DNA of 57,500 nucleotides from Symbiodinium natans (lineage: Eukaryota; Sar; Dinophyceae; Suessiales; Symbiodiniaceae): the NCBI GenBank assembly GCA_905221605.1, contig CAJNDS010000774.1, forward strand, positions 1 to 57,500. The letters are read 5' to 3'. Positions 31,698 through 41,880 of this stretch are shown here, in pieces (positions within the stretch are counted from its first letter, which is position 1; the number at the start of each line of letters is the position of its first letter). A model generated the notes under the pieces. It saw only the letters and a program-made list of their open reading frames with translations, was not told where the DNA came from and did no database searches. The position numbers and the translations under genes are program-made.

Positions 31698-31862
31698 CGG
31701 GGGGGGGGGGGGGGGTTTGGGTGGGGTGGGAGGGGGGGCGGTGGGGGGCGGTGTGGGGGGCGGTGGGGGGCGGTGGGGGGCGGTGTGGGGGGCGGTGTGG
31801 GGGGCGGTCGGGGGCGGTGGGGGGCGGGGGGGGGGCGGGGCGGGGGCCGGTGGGTTGGGGGG
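31698..31862 (+). repeat. G-rich tract with GGGGCGGT units, right flank of the retrotransposon
   Basis: A 16-base G-run, then many GGGGGGCGGT and GGTGTGGGG units. This strand could form G-quadruplexes. It reads as poly-Gly on plus and poly-Pro on minus, which explains the open frames at 31591-32046 and 31695-31880. Confidence 0.9.
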
Positions 31863-31924
31863 CATGTCAGCTGCTGTCAAAATTGTTGCGATTCAAGGCT
31901 TGCTCCCTGCAGGCGACTTTGCCA

Positions 31925-32166
31925 TTCAGGCAACTGGTCCCCGCCCAGTTTCACGGGTTTTTGAATCTGCGCCAGTTTCCCGAATCATGATAAAAATCCG
32001 CGCGTTCCATCGGCGGTTTCCGAATCCGCACGTTCCAGTTTGCTGAATGAGCGGTTTCCGAATCCATGGTCCTGAATCCCCGGTTTCCGAATCAGCGTTT
32101 TCCGGTTTTCTGAATCAGCGGGTTTCGCGAACCCTGGTTTCCCAAATCCGCGCTTTCGGTTTGCCA
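31925..32166 (-). repeat. Degenerate (GATTCGGAAACC)n array, right copy, inverted
   Basis: About ten GATTC(A/G)G(A/G)AAAC-like cores on the minus strand (GGTTTCCGAATCC on plus), the same family as 27118-27418 in opposite orientation. Together they form a long imperfect inverted repeat around the G tract and the retrotransposon. Confidence 0.82.
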
Positions 32167-32705
32167 GAGTACATGCAAGGATGTTTAGTGTAGCCCTGCT
32201 TGGGGAGCAGAGCAGCCTCAGGTCCTGAAGCAAGTGGTGGAACGCGGCCAGTTCGTGGGCGTCACGATCGATGGGCCGCATGGAACGAAGGCCGGGAAAC
32301 TTGTCAGTCGGTCGGGTCAAGGTTGCGCATCGACTAATCCCATCACCTCGATGATCGAGGGTATGTGATGGTATCATCACCTTCCGTAAAAACACATGAC
32401 CACGGCATGACCACGGCATGACTGCCCAGCCTCCATGCCTAGGCAGGCAAGACTGTCGCTGCAGGGGTCAGCGGGCATTGTGTTTGTAATGCCCAAAATC
32501 TTGTTAGGCGTTTTGTTGTCCCAATTTTTCAGTCACAGTACGCGCCTGTGTTCCCGAAGATGCAACGCGACAGGGAATTAGGAGTGTCCTGCAACGCTGC
32601 CAGGCTGCAGTAGAACTGCCAGTTGTTTGCTACGCTCTTTAGAGTAGTTCGAAGAAGAGTCAGGCGCGGAACAAGAATTTTCAAGACCAGTCACAGCCTT
32701 CTCCG
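32167..32705. other. No supportable gene
   Basis: Short direct repeats (CATGACCACGG twice at 32396-32417). No coherent frame. Confidence 0.4.
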
Positions 32706-33125
32706 ATGGCACAGGTGCGCCTGGATGAGGCGAACCCCTTCGCTGCAGTGAGTCATGCCACGAATGCGCAGAGCCTTGGATGCAAAGGGGTAAGTGGCAT
32801 CTCGGCTCCTTTCGGCTTTTTTTGGGTGATGTTTACTTCGAGCTACTTGCTCCCAAATTCGTGGTCCATGAGCGGCCCGAAAGATTCCAGAATCCCATTC
32901 TTCTCACCATCTGACCTGATTTTGCACTCGAGGCACGGATGGATGCCGGGTGAGTGGCCCTATCAGGCTGGATTTTGCGGTTGCTTCTTGGAAGCTTCGC
33001 TGATGCGAGAAGTGTTGTTTGACATGAAGACGCCTTTACAAGGATGCCCAAGAAACCCAGCGATGTTGCACCTTCGTCAGCGCGATCCCACCCTGAAGAG
33101 TCGAATGATTGTTGAATGGGGATGA
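32706..33125 (+). CDS. Hypothetical 139-codon frame
   Basis: ATG to TGA with a protein-like second half (SRHGWMPGEWPYQAGFCGCF, EASLMREVLFDMKTPLQG, LKSRMIVEWG) and an aromatic, less convincing first half. The junction near 32910 could be a splice. No family. Confidence 0.27.
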   Translation: MAQVRLDEANPFAAVSHATNAQSLGCKGVSGISAPFGFFWVMFTSSYLLPNSWSMSGPKDSRIPFFSPSDLILHSRHGWMPGEWPYQAGFCGCFLEASLMREVLFDMKTPLQGCPRNPAMLHLRQRDPTLKSRMIVEWG

Positions 33126-35029
33126 GCGAAAACTGTAGGGACAGAGAGGCCCGGCAATTGAGTTTAAAGCGCGCCGGGCGAAATATTCTTCCGATATTGC
33201 TTTAGTACGGGCCCACCGGTCACCCCCAAACAGTCACACGGTCATGAATAGCTCGGCAAACTCGACTGAACTCAGGACGCCCCTATTAAACAGGAGCATG
33301 AGCTCACCCGCCTTCAAAATGCCAAGCCCTCATCCCGCAAGTATCCCAGATTTTTCATAGGAGTTGAGGAGTTGGATACATTAAGGCACGGGCCAATAAT
33401 GCATCGGCATTTGGATGTATTTTGGTTTTGGCAAGAGCCAGTTGTTCGAATGCATTTAGCCAGGATCCAAGAATGCTTCTGGATATGTTCCTCTTCACTA
33501 TCGAACGTTCGCATGCCGCAGGTTCCTTTCATATCCACTTCCGAACGCTTCCAGCATGAAATTGGCAGGCCGAAGATTTCACTCGCATGGATGAGAGCTT
33601 GGTGCTGAGACGCGACCAGGGCTTGCACGGGTTGCTTCAGAAACACGGCAACGGCTTGAAACTAAATTCTGTTCTAAAACGTTGCATCCATCGATGGGGT
33701 GTCTGATCACGCGAAGAGCACAGTTTTAATTTTCCGAAACGCCTCGCAGAATTCCTGTGGCTCAGGTCTGGACACGGTGATGTATGCCGAGCCCCGATTA
33801 GTGGAACACCTCGATGACACCTCGCTGGAGCTCGGGTCATAGGGTTGGCATTGGGATGCAGAGTCGGAGTCAAGAACTTTCCTTTACCGCAACGTCGAGC
33901 AGCAGACGTCATTCCCCGCTGTGTTGCAGGAGCGGCTGCAGGGTGTCTACGACGCAGTCTTCCAGGCGGAGACGACTCGTCCAACAAGTGTCCAATTGGG
34001 CTCTATCGCTCTCCTTTCGTCCCAAGGGACGGTCCAACAATGTGCAACAGATGCAAAGCAGGCTGAACTTCGAATCGCTTGAAGGATGCATAACAAATCG
34101 GACAAAACCCTGAGTATGTTCATCTCCTCGGCCGAATCGAAGCTTGAAGTTTATGGCCCCCAGCTTACGAGACCTTATCCACTTATCCAGATGCAATCAG
34201 GCTTGCCCCGAGGGCTTCTCAGTGTTGGACTTGCCCGGGCCCAAAGAGCGCCAGCTTGGAGTGTGGCCAGTGCGGACTTGGCTCACGTTTTGTCAGAAAA
34301 CTGGTGATTCCCACAAAGCGTCACTGTTTCTCTGCCCCTACACAAGCCCCGCAATCAGCAACGAGGTGCTCCAGCTGGAACTCACACTATCCGGAGGAGG
34401 CTCTGCGCAGCTGGGCTGCAAAACATGTGGGTCATCAGGTTATGTCCGGTCAGCGGTCGAACCGTCAGTTTATCGTCGTGTTCCTGCAGCACTAACCCTA
34501 TCTGCTAAACATGACCCTGAGCGTGAATCAGAATTTTTTGCTCCAAAACTATGCTCTGCCCTGCCTCCTTGACACGCCAGCTTGTCATTCCCAATATGTC
34601 CCAGCAAAGCAACCACGTGTAAATCAAGACATTCGCACGAGTGAAGACACTTGAGAGGAGTTGAAGCTGTTGATTCCTTCTGATTGCTCTACGCTGCTCT
34701 ACGCTGCTCTGTGGTAGCTAGGTAGAGTCCATGTGATCAGTGATCAGGGGTACCCGACCAAGCTGTGGTGCGGCGTCACATCCTCCAGACGCTTTCAAGA
34801 CAGCAAGTTAGATCAAATCAGCCACTATTAGGCCCTAAAAGCCGACCCAACAATGGTCATCATGGAGCTATCTGGAGCGGACGCTTGCACCATAGCATGG
34901 GCATCATCGTGGGCGAAATTGGCCGGACGTGGACAGGGTCGGATGGGGGGGGTTCTCATTTGGGGAAAGGACGTGTTCATAATGCTCACGCGTGGGTGTC
35001 GGCGAACGGCATGCTCATGAGCGAGCCAA
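33126..35029. other. No firm gene; weak frames on both strands
   Basis: Minus frame 33314-33646 (110 codons) and plus frame 34144-34572 (142 codons, with FSVLDLPGPKERQLGVWPVR near its start) are open but lack motifs. CTACGCTGCT is repeated at 34690-34709. GTGATCAGTGATCAGGG at 34732-34748 is a short direct repeat. Confidence 0.3.
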
Positions 35030-35434
35030 GTGCGGGTCCGAAAGCCCCAAGAGACACAACTGGACGTTTGCAACATGAGCCGAGCACAGCAAATCCAAAA
35101 TGAGCGAACCACTTTGTTCTTCCTCGGCTTGGGGGCGGTGAGGCGAGGGTTTGGTCGGTTGGATGCCAGCCTGGGGGACATCCAAATCTTGAGTGGTCTG
35201 AGCAACAAAAGTAGGCTCGCAAAAGGAAAATTCACCTCACTCCTGATGGGCAAGCAGTTTTCACAGCTTTTGAGGTTTGGGCGTTGGCAGGGCAAGGTCC
35301 CCCTTAATGCAGTGTATGCCCCAGCTCTTGCAGTTCGCCCACAGTTGTGTGTCCACTCCCTGCATGCTGATTTCCAGTGGCCTTTGGAGATGGGCCGACT
35401 GAATGTCAAACAAAGAAGCTTTGTGGGGAAGTGA
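35030..35434 (+). CDS. Hypothetical 134-codon frame
   Basis: Protein-like composition throughout the middle (FFLGLGAVRRGFGRLDASLG, SGLSNKSRLAKGKFTSLLMG, QLLRFGRWQGKVPLNAVYAP). A longer minus-strand frame (34828-35574, 248 codons) overlaps but has a biased, Arg/Cys-rich composition typical of an antisense shadow. No domain could be assigned. Confidence 0.33.
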   Translation: MRVRKPQETQLDVCNMSRAQQIQNERTTLFFLGLGAVRRGFGRLDASLGDIQILSGLSNKSRLAKGKFTSLLMGKQFSQLLRFGRWQGKVPLNAVYAPALAVRPQLCVHSLHADFQWPLEMGRLNVKQRSFVGK

Positions 35435-36156
35435 TGCTCAGTGATGCTCACACCGTGTGAGGCCACCTCTCCGCAATGCTCCGCACGGACGGCTTCGTAA
35501 AAGCGCATCACAAGGATGCAGTCTCGTGAGGCCTCCCTGCCATGCTCCGCAAGTTCGCTCGCCGTGCTGGACAACCGGACCTCGCGCTTTCAGTGTGCTG
35601 CTGCACGATGTTGGCTCCAGGGGTGCCCTGGCCTGGCACTTTTACTGCGCCATCGCTTCCTGCGAAGCGTGCTGCTGCTTGCTGCGCGATGTTGGTTCCT
35701 GGTTTGCTCCTTGGGTGTGGCGCAAGTGCGCCTCTGCATTGCTTTTTCGCTGAGAGCGGTACTTTGCTGGTCCTGGCATTTTGAGCACACCTTGTTGCCG
35801 CTTGCAGCTCACTTTTTTGCTGCTGAACAGTGCTCTGTTGCGCAGCTGATTCCGTGGTGGGTTATCTAGAATGATGATGTTCGCACCTTCGGTGTGGGTC
35901 GCTGTGGCGCCTCAGCGGTCTTTCGCTCCCCTCCCGCGCAGGAGCACAGCCGCGTATCCTGAACCCCAGACCGGGTCGAACATCCTTGCTTCCGCGTTGG
36001 CGCTGCATTTTGAGTCGCTCTGAGCTGCACCATGCCGCCTCCCCACGCTCCCTTTTCGGTCACCCGTGCCAGCAGCTTGAGCTCCAAGCGGAGGGGACGA
36101 TGACGGTTTCGGAGTCCGCTGCGAAGCCGGGGAGGGATAGCGATGGAGGGCCTTTT
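35435..36156. other. Cys/Leu-rich frames, duplicated phrase, no firm gene
   Basis: A phrase (TGCTGC...CGATGTTGG(C/T)TCC..GG) appears at 35601-35620 and 35668-35700, suggesting an internal duplication. Open frames here are Cys/Leu/Ala-rich with no motif. Confidence 0.3.
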
Positions 36157-36305
36157 TTTTGGTACTTTTTTTCTTTTAGTTTTGGTATTTTCTTTTTTCG
36201 TGGTCCCCTGGTCTCCTGGTCTCCTGGCCCCCTGGTCTGCTGGTCCCCTGGTCTGTTGGTCTCCCGGTCTGCTGGTCTGCTGGTCGCCTGCTCCCCTGGT
36301 CTGCT
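36157..36305 (+). repeat. Left inverted arm: TTTGGTA/T-rich segment plus (CTGGTC)n
   Basis: TTTTTTTTGGTAC and TTTTGGTATTTTC segments lead into CGTGGTCCCCTGGTCTCCTGG and about 14 CTGGTC-type hexamers. The reverse complement recurs at 37855-37940, so the two bound the G/C array as terminal inverted repeats. Confidence 0.85.
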
Positions 36306-37660
36306 ACCCCCCCGCTTCTTCAAGCCGTGCGAGCTTTGTGCAAAGCAGATGATCGATTAAAACCCATCAGGCCACTTTTTGCAAAGCATAATATGAACGA
36401 TTGAAGCCATTGATGCGAGCATTGTGTTTGCAAATGGGGGGCTGCGCCGCCCCCAACCTCCCTGCCTTTTTTAGCCGTGGGAAGCAAATTTCAAAGCATA
36501 TGAACGATTGAAAGCCATCATGCGAGCATTGTGTTTGCAAATGGGGGGGGGGGGTGCTGCGCGCCCCCCCAACCCTCCCCGCTTCTTTAAGCCGTGCAAG
36601 CTTTTTTCAAAGCAGCTGAAGGATTGAAACCCATCAGGTCACTTTTTCTAAGCAGATGAACGATCGAAACTCATGACGCAAGCATTGTGTTTGCTGATGG
36701 GGGGGGGGGGTGCGCCCCCCCCCCAACCCCCCCGCTTCTTTAAGCCGTGCAAGCCGCTTGTCTCAAAGCATATTAACGATTGAAAGCCATCATGCGAGCA
36801 TTGTGTTTGCAATTGGGGGGGGGGGGCTGCGCCCCCCCGCAACCCTCCCCGCTTCTTGAAGCCGTGCAAGCTTTTTTCAAAGCATATGCAGGATTGCAAC
36901 CCATCATGCCACTTTTTTCTACGCATATGAACGATCGAAACCCATGACACTAGCATTGTGTTTGCAAATGGGGGGGCTGCGCCCCCCCCAACCCCCCCGC
37001 TTCTTTAAGCCGTGCAAGCCCTTTTCACAGCACATGAACGATAAAAACCCATCAGGCCACTTGTTTCAAAGCATATGAACGATTGAAACCCATGATGCGA
37101 GCATTGGGTTTGCAAATGGGGGGGAGGGGGGGGGGCTGCGCCCCCCCCCCCCCCCCCCCAACACCCCCGCCTTTTTTAGTGATGCAATCTTGTTTCAAAG
37201 CACATCAACGATTGAAAGTCATCATACGAGCATTGTGTTTGCAAATGGGGGGTCTGCGCCCCCCCCCCCCCCCCAACCCCCGCTTCTTTAAGCCGTTCAA
37301 GTTCTTGTCACCCCCCTTCCGCCTGTTTTAGTACTTCAAGCTTGTTTCAAAGCATATGAACGCTCACCCCCCCCCCCCCCCCCCCCCGCTTCTGTAAGCC
37401 GTTCAAGCTTTTTTCCAAGCATACGAAAGATTGAAACCTATCATGCCTTTTTTAGCATATGAACGATTGAAGCCCATGATGCGAGCATTGTGTTTGCAAA
37501 TGGGGGGGGGGGCTGCGCCCCGCCTTCGCCCCAACCCCCTCGTTTTCCAAGCTATGCAAGCTTCAAAGCATATGCGTCTTTTTGAAACCTATCATGCGAG
37601 CACTGTGTTTGCCCCCCCCCCCCCCCAAACTCCCGGCTTTTAAAAGCCGTGCAAGCTTGC
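36306..37660 (+). repeat. Array of about nine G-run/C-run hairpin units
   Basis: Each unit of roughly 110-150 bases contains AAGCCGTGCAAGC, TTTCAAAGCATATGAACGAT, TTGAAACCCATCATGCGAGC, then ATTGTGTTTGCAAATG, a G-run of 6-12, CTGCG, a C-run of 6-17, and AACCCCCCCGCTTCTTT. The ATTGTGTTTG anchors lie near 36420, 36527, 36685, 36798, 36952, 37099, 37232, 37485 and (as ACTGTGTTTG) 37600. G-run, CTGCG and C-run form a perfect hairpin in every complete unit. Half-units with CATCAGGCCACTTTTT are interspersed. Translations over it are Pro/Gly artefacts. Confidence 0.92.
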
Positions 37661-37679
37661 GAGCAACATTTATAAGAAT

Positions 37680-37857
37680 TCCTACGAGAAGCAGTACGAA
37701 TCCTATGAAGATATGGAGGGAATGGAGGTTTTTCGTAGGAAAAACAAAGAAAATGGACCAGTTCCCATGAAAATATAGAGGGAATGGAGGTTTTTCGGAA
37801 AACGCAAGAAAATCGACCAAATCCTATGAAAATTTAAAAGGGGATGTAGCTTTTTCC
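37680..37857. repeat. About 70-bp direct repeat, three degenerate copies
   Basis: Units share AATCCTATGAA(A/G)AT, a GGAGGGAATGGAGGTTTTTC core and an AAGAAAAT(G/C)GACCA segment; the third copy is diverged (GGGGATGTAGCTTTTTC). Located between the hairpin array and the right inverted arm. Confidence 0.8.
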
Positions 37858-37940
37858 TAGGAAGACCAGGGGACCAGCAGACGAGACCAGGGGACCAGGG
37901 GACCACGAAAAGAAAAGAAGTACCAAACAAAAAGGAAAAA
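37855..37940 (-). repeat. Right inverted arm: (GACCAG)n plus A-rich segment
   Basis: Reverse complement of the left arm, including ACCAGGGGACCACGAAAAGA and GTACCAAAC. Arm identity is roughly 85% over the first 60 bases. No clear target duplication flanks the pair. Confidence 0.85.
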
Positions 37941-38200
37941 ACACCGCTGTACAGCGAGGATGCTAGCTCGAGTTACGTTGGACATCGTTCGAGATCACTT
38001 CCAGGTACGTCGACCCAGAGTAAGGGCCAAACGGCGACAAAGGGAGCTGAGGTTACGCGAGGCTACGCACGCGCGAGGACCGCTCTGAGGTTAAGCTATC
38101 GCTATCTGTAATATGCACTGCGCTACCTTTCCCCCAGTCATCCTGCCATATGTGACCGGCATATCCCATCATGTTCAGTTCTAAGGATCGGCCTCACGAG

Positions 38201-39432
38201 TGGCAGTGCATGGATTGAATGCAGCAGAGCTTGAGGCGAATGTCCAGGCCGGTCGCGGAGGTTCTCACATCAGTCGTCACAGACTGCCTACATGCGAAGG
38301 TAATCGAACAATAGTAAGGCAGTCAGAAATCTGCCAAAAGGTTTCATGCATGCCTGGGTACCGAGTGTCCAGCCCCCACTGCTATGTCTTCTCCAGTGAG
38401 GCGACGGAGCGCCATGTGCAGGACGCTGGGGAGCAAAAGTCGAAGAAACGTCCTGGCCGGTCGCTGTGCTTCGGTGCGGGTTTTTTTGGATCACGTGTAG
38501 TGCACCACCTCAAGGGTTCTTGCAACCTAGACAAGACTTGCCATGAAGATGTCGAGCTTCATTTCGGGTGCCCGTGCGCTCACGGTCAAGGAGCCCTGAC
38601 AAGGCTTCGGTCTTTGGTGTGCCACTCTGTCATGCGGCCAGGATTTGAATTCAGAGCCTGTGCTGCCCTGGCACTCCGACACTTTCGACGTCATCACGTT
38701 GGCCCTCAGTGTACCTTGGAGATTGATTCGAAGCCTGTCGAAGTCGACATCGGCATCCGGCAATAATTACGTGGCAATATCATTGATCATGCCTACCAAA
38801 ATGTCGATCTTGGCACGACTGTACGATCATGATGTCTCAAGCAGGTGCAGCAACACATGGTCACATGGTTCGGCCCGAACAATGCTGCACATTTGCTTAA
38901 GTTGTCCGCAACATAAGCCTCACGAATCTGCACCAGCCAGCAGCCTTTTATTTGTACCTGTTGCAATCGCGCTTCAGGACCTCAACATATAGCTACCCAA
39001 GCCTGTTTTCAGCATCCTTTATAAGTTAGCATCATACTAGCCTGTTCAGCTCTTACATTGCTTAGACCATGTTGGATCTTAGAAAGTTTGGCGCCAGGTC
39101 CAGTACCTGACCGATCCACGTGCTGTCTTTGAAGAGATGCACCGCGTGCTGAAGCCAGGAGGACTTGCTGTGGCCTTCCAGCTCAGAAGTTAGTAAACAG
39201 CATTCGCTTGTCTGTTTCTGAAGTCGATCTTGGAGGATGAACGTTGAGTGCAGAATGGTTCGTACAAGATTTCTTGAGGGAGATCAACTGTCAGCACCTT
39301 GTTGAAAACAATCGCAGAGCCAAGGTCACGTTCTCTCACCGTGCCTTCATTGAAAAGGCTCGGCAGACCGCTGTTTTTGTTGGCGAATTGTTGGTCTTGA
39401 GCAAGACTCTGAAGCAGCGCCCGAAAAAATAA
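38201..39432 (+). CDS. Class I SAM-dependent methyltransferase, five exon pieces
   Basis: Five pieces read in order as one methyltransferase-11-type core. Piece 1 (38201-38241): AVHGLNAAELEAN, the acidic loop after motif I. Piece 2 (about 38397-38421): EATERHVQ. Piece 3 (38642-38710): DLNSEPVLPWHSDTFDVITL then ALS, which is motif II/IV (DLN..P.LP...FDV). Piece 4 (39098-39169): VQYLTDPRAVFEEMHRVLKP then GGLA, the post-II helix and the KPGG turn. Piece 5 (from 39325): VTFSHRAFIEKA; the frame stays open to TAA 39430-39432. Junctions 2/3, 3/4 and 4/5 are in phase 0; donors are GA (38422), GT (38711) and GT (39170), and acceptors are CAG, CAG and AAG. The order and wording fit plant- and alga-type SAM methyltransferases of unknown substrate. 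The motif I exon (VLDL-type) was not found upstream; the hairpin array lies there. Enzyme role is known for the family; substrate is not inferable. Confidence 0.82.
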
Positions 39433-40597
39433 CTCCATCAAGAGGTGGATTGGGCAGGCTGACCGTAGTCCAGGTTCTCTTTGCCATCCTTTGGACCAAT
39501 GTGAAACATGCTGGGCGGGGTTAACTCATGTCTTGCGCTAGAGCTTTATGGGACCAAAAACCCTTCATACTTAGCCATTTGGCAATACTAATTTTTGGGG
39601 TCTTTTGCCACGTGAGCCGACGTGGCAGTGCCATCAGAATCTTTTTGGGAGTTCTTGGGCAAGAACCTGTTATCCCTGGCGAACCACAAATGCAGGATTA
39701 AAGGATGCTTGGGAAAAACCAGACTACTTTACAGGCAACCCAAACCGGAGATCGCGGGCGTGAAGCCTGTTGCAACACGCAGGCTCATGTTTAGAGAAGG
39801 CCCAAAAGTGGGAGGCCGAAGAATTCCGATGGAGGAGGGCTAGGGTTGAAGGACAAGGGACGGGGGGTAGTGAGGATGGTGTGGGCAGGGTGAAGTGGTG
39901 GGGGGATGGGGGTGCGGGGGATTAGAGGTGGGGTACCTTTGCTGCCCAGACAGTTACGTCCCGAGGCCACGGTGGATTTCCTCACTTTCGTGCGTAAGTG
40001 AAGGAAACAATTGTATTCCAAAATACAGCTCCAACATCCTCCCATTTTGCTTATGAATAAGAGTCGCATGAATCTGTGGAAATTCCTTGCGAAGACTATT
40101 CAAAGCCACATTTAGTGAAATTTCACGCGCTTCGTTTCAGTCGCATGTGAAGGCATAAGTTTCTAGGGAAAGGAGCCCCTAAAATGCACTGAAAAGCGTG
40201 CAAGGCATGCGGAATCTGAAGGCTCTTCATGATCAAAGAAGTGTGAGTGATGAAGCAACCAAGTTGCCCAAACTCCGCGTTGGGCGCGGCCTCCAGGCAT
40301 AAGCAAACGATGAGCCCGCCGTGTAAGGGGGGACGACAGCCCTTTGAGGTTCGGGGCAGATTTAAGACGATGTTTCGCTGGGTTCTGGAGGTGCCCCCCC
40401 GCTTAGGTGACACCCTGACTCCGGGGATTTGCAATAGGGAATGGCCCTAAACCCTCAAGGAGCGAGAAAAGCAACTCGACAAACCCAAAGGCACCGAAAG
40501 CACCCCCGCCCACCCTTCTTCGGGAACCCCGCACGGCAACACAAGGGAACCCCACCTCCTTGCTTCCCTCACCCCGCTCCTCAAACTCGTGCCGCTG
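39433..40597. other. No supportable gene
   Basis: A G/T-rich segment (39855-39940), minus frame 39791-40069 derived from it, and a CCCTAAACCCT fragment at 40445-40455. Later methyltransferase exons could lie here but none is recognised. Confidence 0.4.
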
Positions 40598-40801
40598 CTA
40601 TACGTCTCGCGCTTTGTCGTGCTTGGGTACTGTCCCGGCAAAAGCCTTGGCCGCCGCCACTCTAGCGTCTCTTGCTGGGTACCCACGCTTGCCCTTGGAT
40701 ACGTCTTCAGCCAAGTCCTGAACAGTGCTTTGCTCTACCATGGCCGCCGCCTCCCGCACCTCAGTAGCCAACACCGCTTCCGCTCTGGCCGGCCACTGTC
40801 C
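40598..40801 (-). CDS. C-terminal exon-like block, Ala/Glu/Lys-rich protein
   Basis: Reads AEAVLATEVREAAAMVEQST, VQDLAEDVSKGKRGYPARDA, RVAAAKAFAGTVPKHDKARD and V, ending at a TAG (40600-40598). The composition is strongly coding. A second minus-strand phrase immediately upstream in another frame (DRAVYVSKDPFAKVDNGELD, about 40810-40870) is equally protein-like, so an indel near 40800 or a splice probably connects them. Longer overlapping frames on plus (40589-41186) are GC-driven. No domain recognised. Confidence 0.42.
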   Translation of the reverse strand, partial: GQWPARAEAVLATEVREAAAMVEQSTVQDLAEDVSKGKRGYPARDARVAAAKAFAGTVPKHDKARDV

Positions 40802-41384
40802 AGCTCCCCGTTGTCCACCTTGGCAAAAGGATCCTTCGACACGTACACAGCTCGATCTTCTCGAGCCGCTGCCCCTGTGCGCGGCGAGAGTAGCTCAGGT
40901 ACGACCGGGGATCTGGCGGGGACAGAGCCTCGAGTGCTCCAGCTGGTTCTGTTCCACGGTTGGTGCAATGAATGGAAGCACAGAAACAGGTTACCGGCGC
41001 CTTTGTGTCCGTTGCTCGGTGCCATATGAGCATGCGCAAGGTTCCCGACTCGTGGCGGGGGAGGACGAAGCCGGACGGCCGAACGGCCTTCGGGGACACG
41101 CCCGCAAAATCCCGCAAACGAGGCGGGCAGAGCAAGAGCAAAACGTCCCAAGGAGACCTTGGCAAAGTGATACTAGTCGTATGTAGCATGGGTTCGTTGG
41201 CGAACATCACCTCCGTCAATGTAGTGATGATGCGTGATGTGCGGAGGCTGCGAGACGGACCGTTTCAGTTCTTCCCACCCAGCCCTCCCTCGGACCCGGC
41301 ATTGCATCATACTGCATCCTCTAAGAATAAGGCCCAGCTTGGGGGAGGGGACCTGCGGTGCGTGGCTGTGCACCTAGCTTAATA

Positions 41385-41389
41385 ATAAG
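41385..41389 (+). repeat. Putative target-site duplication ATAAG, left
   Basis: ATAAG directly precedes the left end of the AT-rich inverted-repeat element and recurs at 41876-41880. Confidence 0.55.
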
Positions 41390-41875
41390 AGGTGAGGGCG
41401 TACATTATATTCATTCCGTGCACCCGGTATTTTATTAGGTTGGTAAGAAACGCCCGGGACCTTTTTGCAAGCGTGTACACGGGCATACTATTATATTTAT
41501 AAACGAAACTAAAAGGGAGAAAAAGGCAAATTAATTTGTAATAAACGCGAAGCCCCTTGAGAGCATGGGATTTTACTATTAAAAGCTGTTGAAAGAATAC
41601 TATGAACGAATGTTGGACAAAAGAGCTCTCGTTCTAATGGGGGCCTTGGGATTGCGAAATGGCATGTCAAGAAGACTCAAGAAGGAAACCCGAGTGCACG
41701 AAATGGAAGCGAGCGAATTGCGAGCATATGGTGCGGCGCCAACATCTGACGTAGGGTATATATTTCTTGTACCCCTAGAAGGACACCCAACATATATATA
41801 TATATATATACTCACCAATATAAAAGGGAACCTTATATACACTCACCAAAAGCAGTAATATACGCCCTACTTCAT
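41390..41875. mobile_element. AT-rich MITE-like element with terminal inverted repeats
   Basis: The left end reads AGGTGAGGGCGTACATTA. The right end, in reverse complement, reads ATGAAGTAGGGCGTATATTA: about 16 of 18 positions match with a 2-base gap. ATAAG flanks both sides. The 486-base interior is markedly AT-richer than its surroundings, holds an (AT)n microsatellite (41790-41810) and encodes no transposase; the 89-codon frame inside (41589-41858) matches nothing. Size, inverted termini, flank duplication and lack of coding fit a miniature inverted-repeat transposable element. Confidence 0.62.
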
Positions 41876-41880
41876 ATAAG
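41876..41880 (+). repeat. Putative target-site duplication ATAAG, right
   Basis: Second copy of the pentamer flanking the MITE-like element. Confidence 0.55.

Noticed and set aside
31695-31880. Poly-proline minus-strand frame next to the retrotransposon
   Set aside because: Direct translation of the G tract.
34828-35574. 248-codon minus-strand frame
   Set aside because: Composition is Arg/Cys/Ser-rich and disordered, and the opposite strand carries the more protein-like frame at 35030-35434.
36306-37660. Pro/Gly-rich coding repeats over the hairpin array
   Set aside because: Homopolymer lengths vary freely and break every frame from unit to unit.
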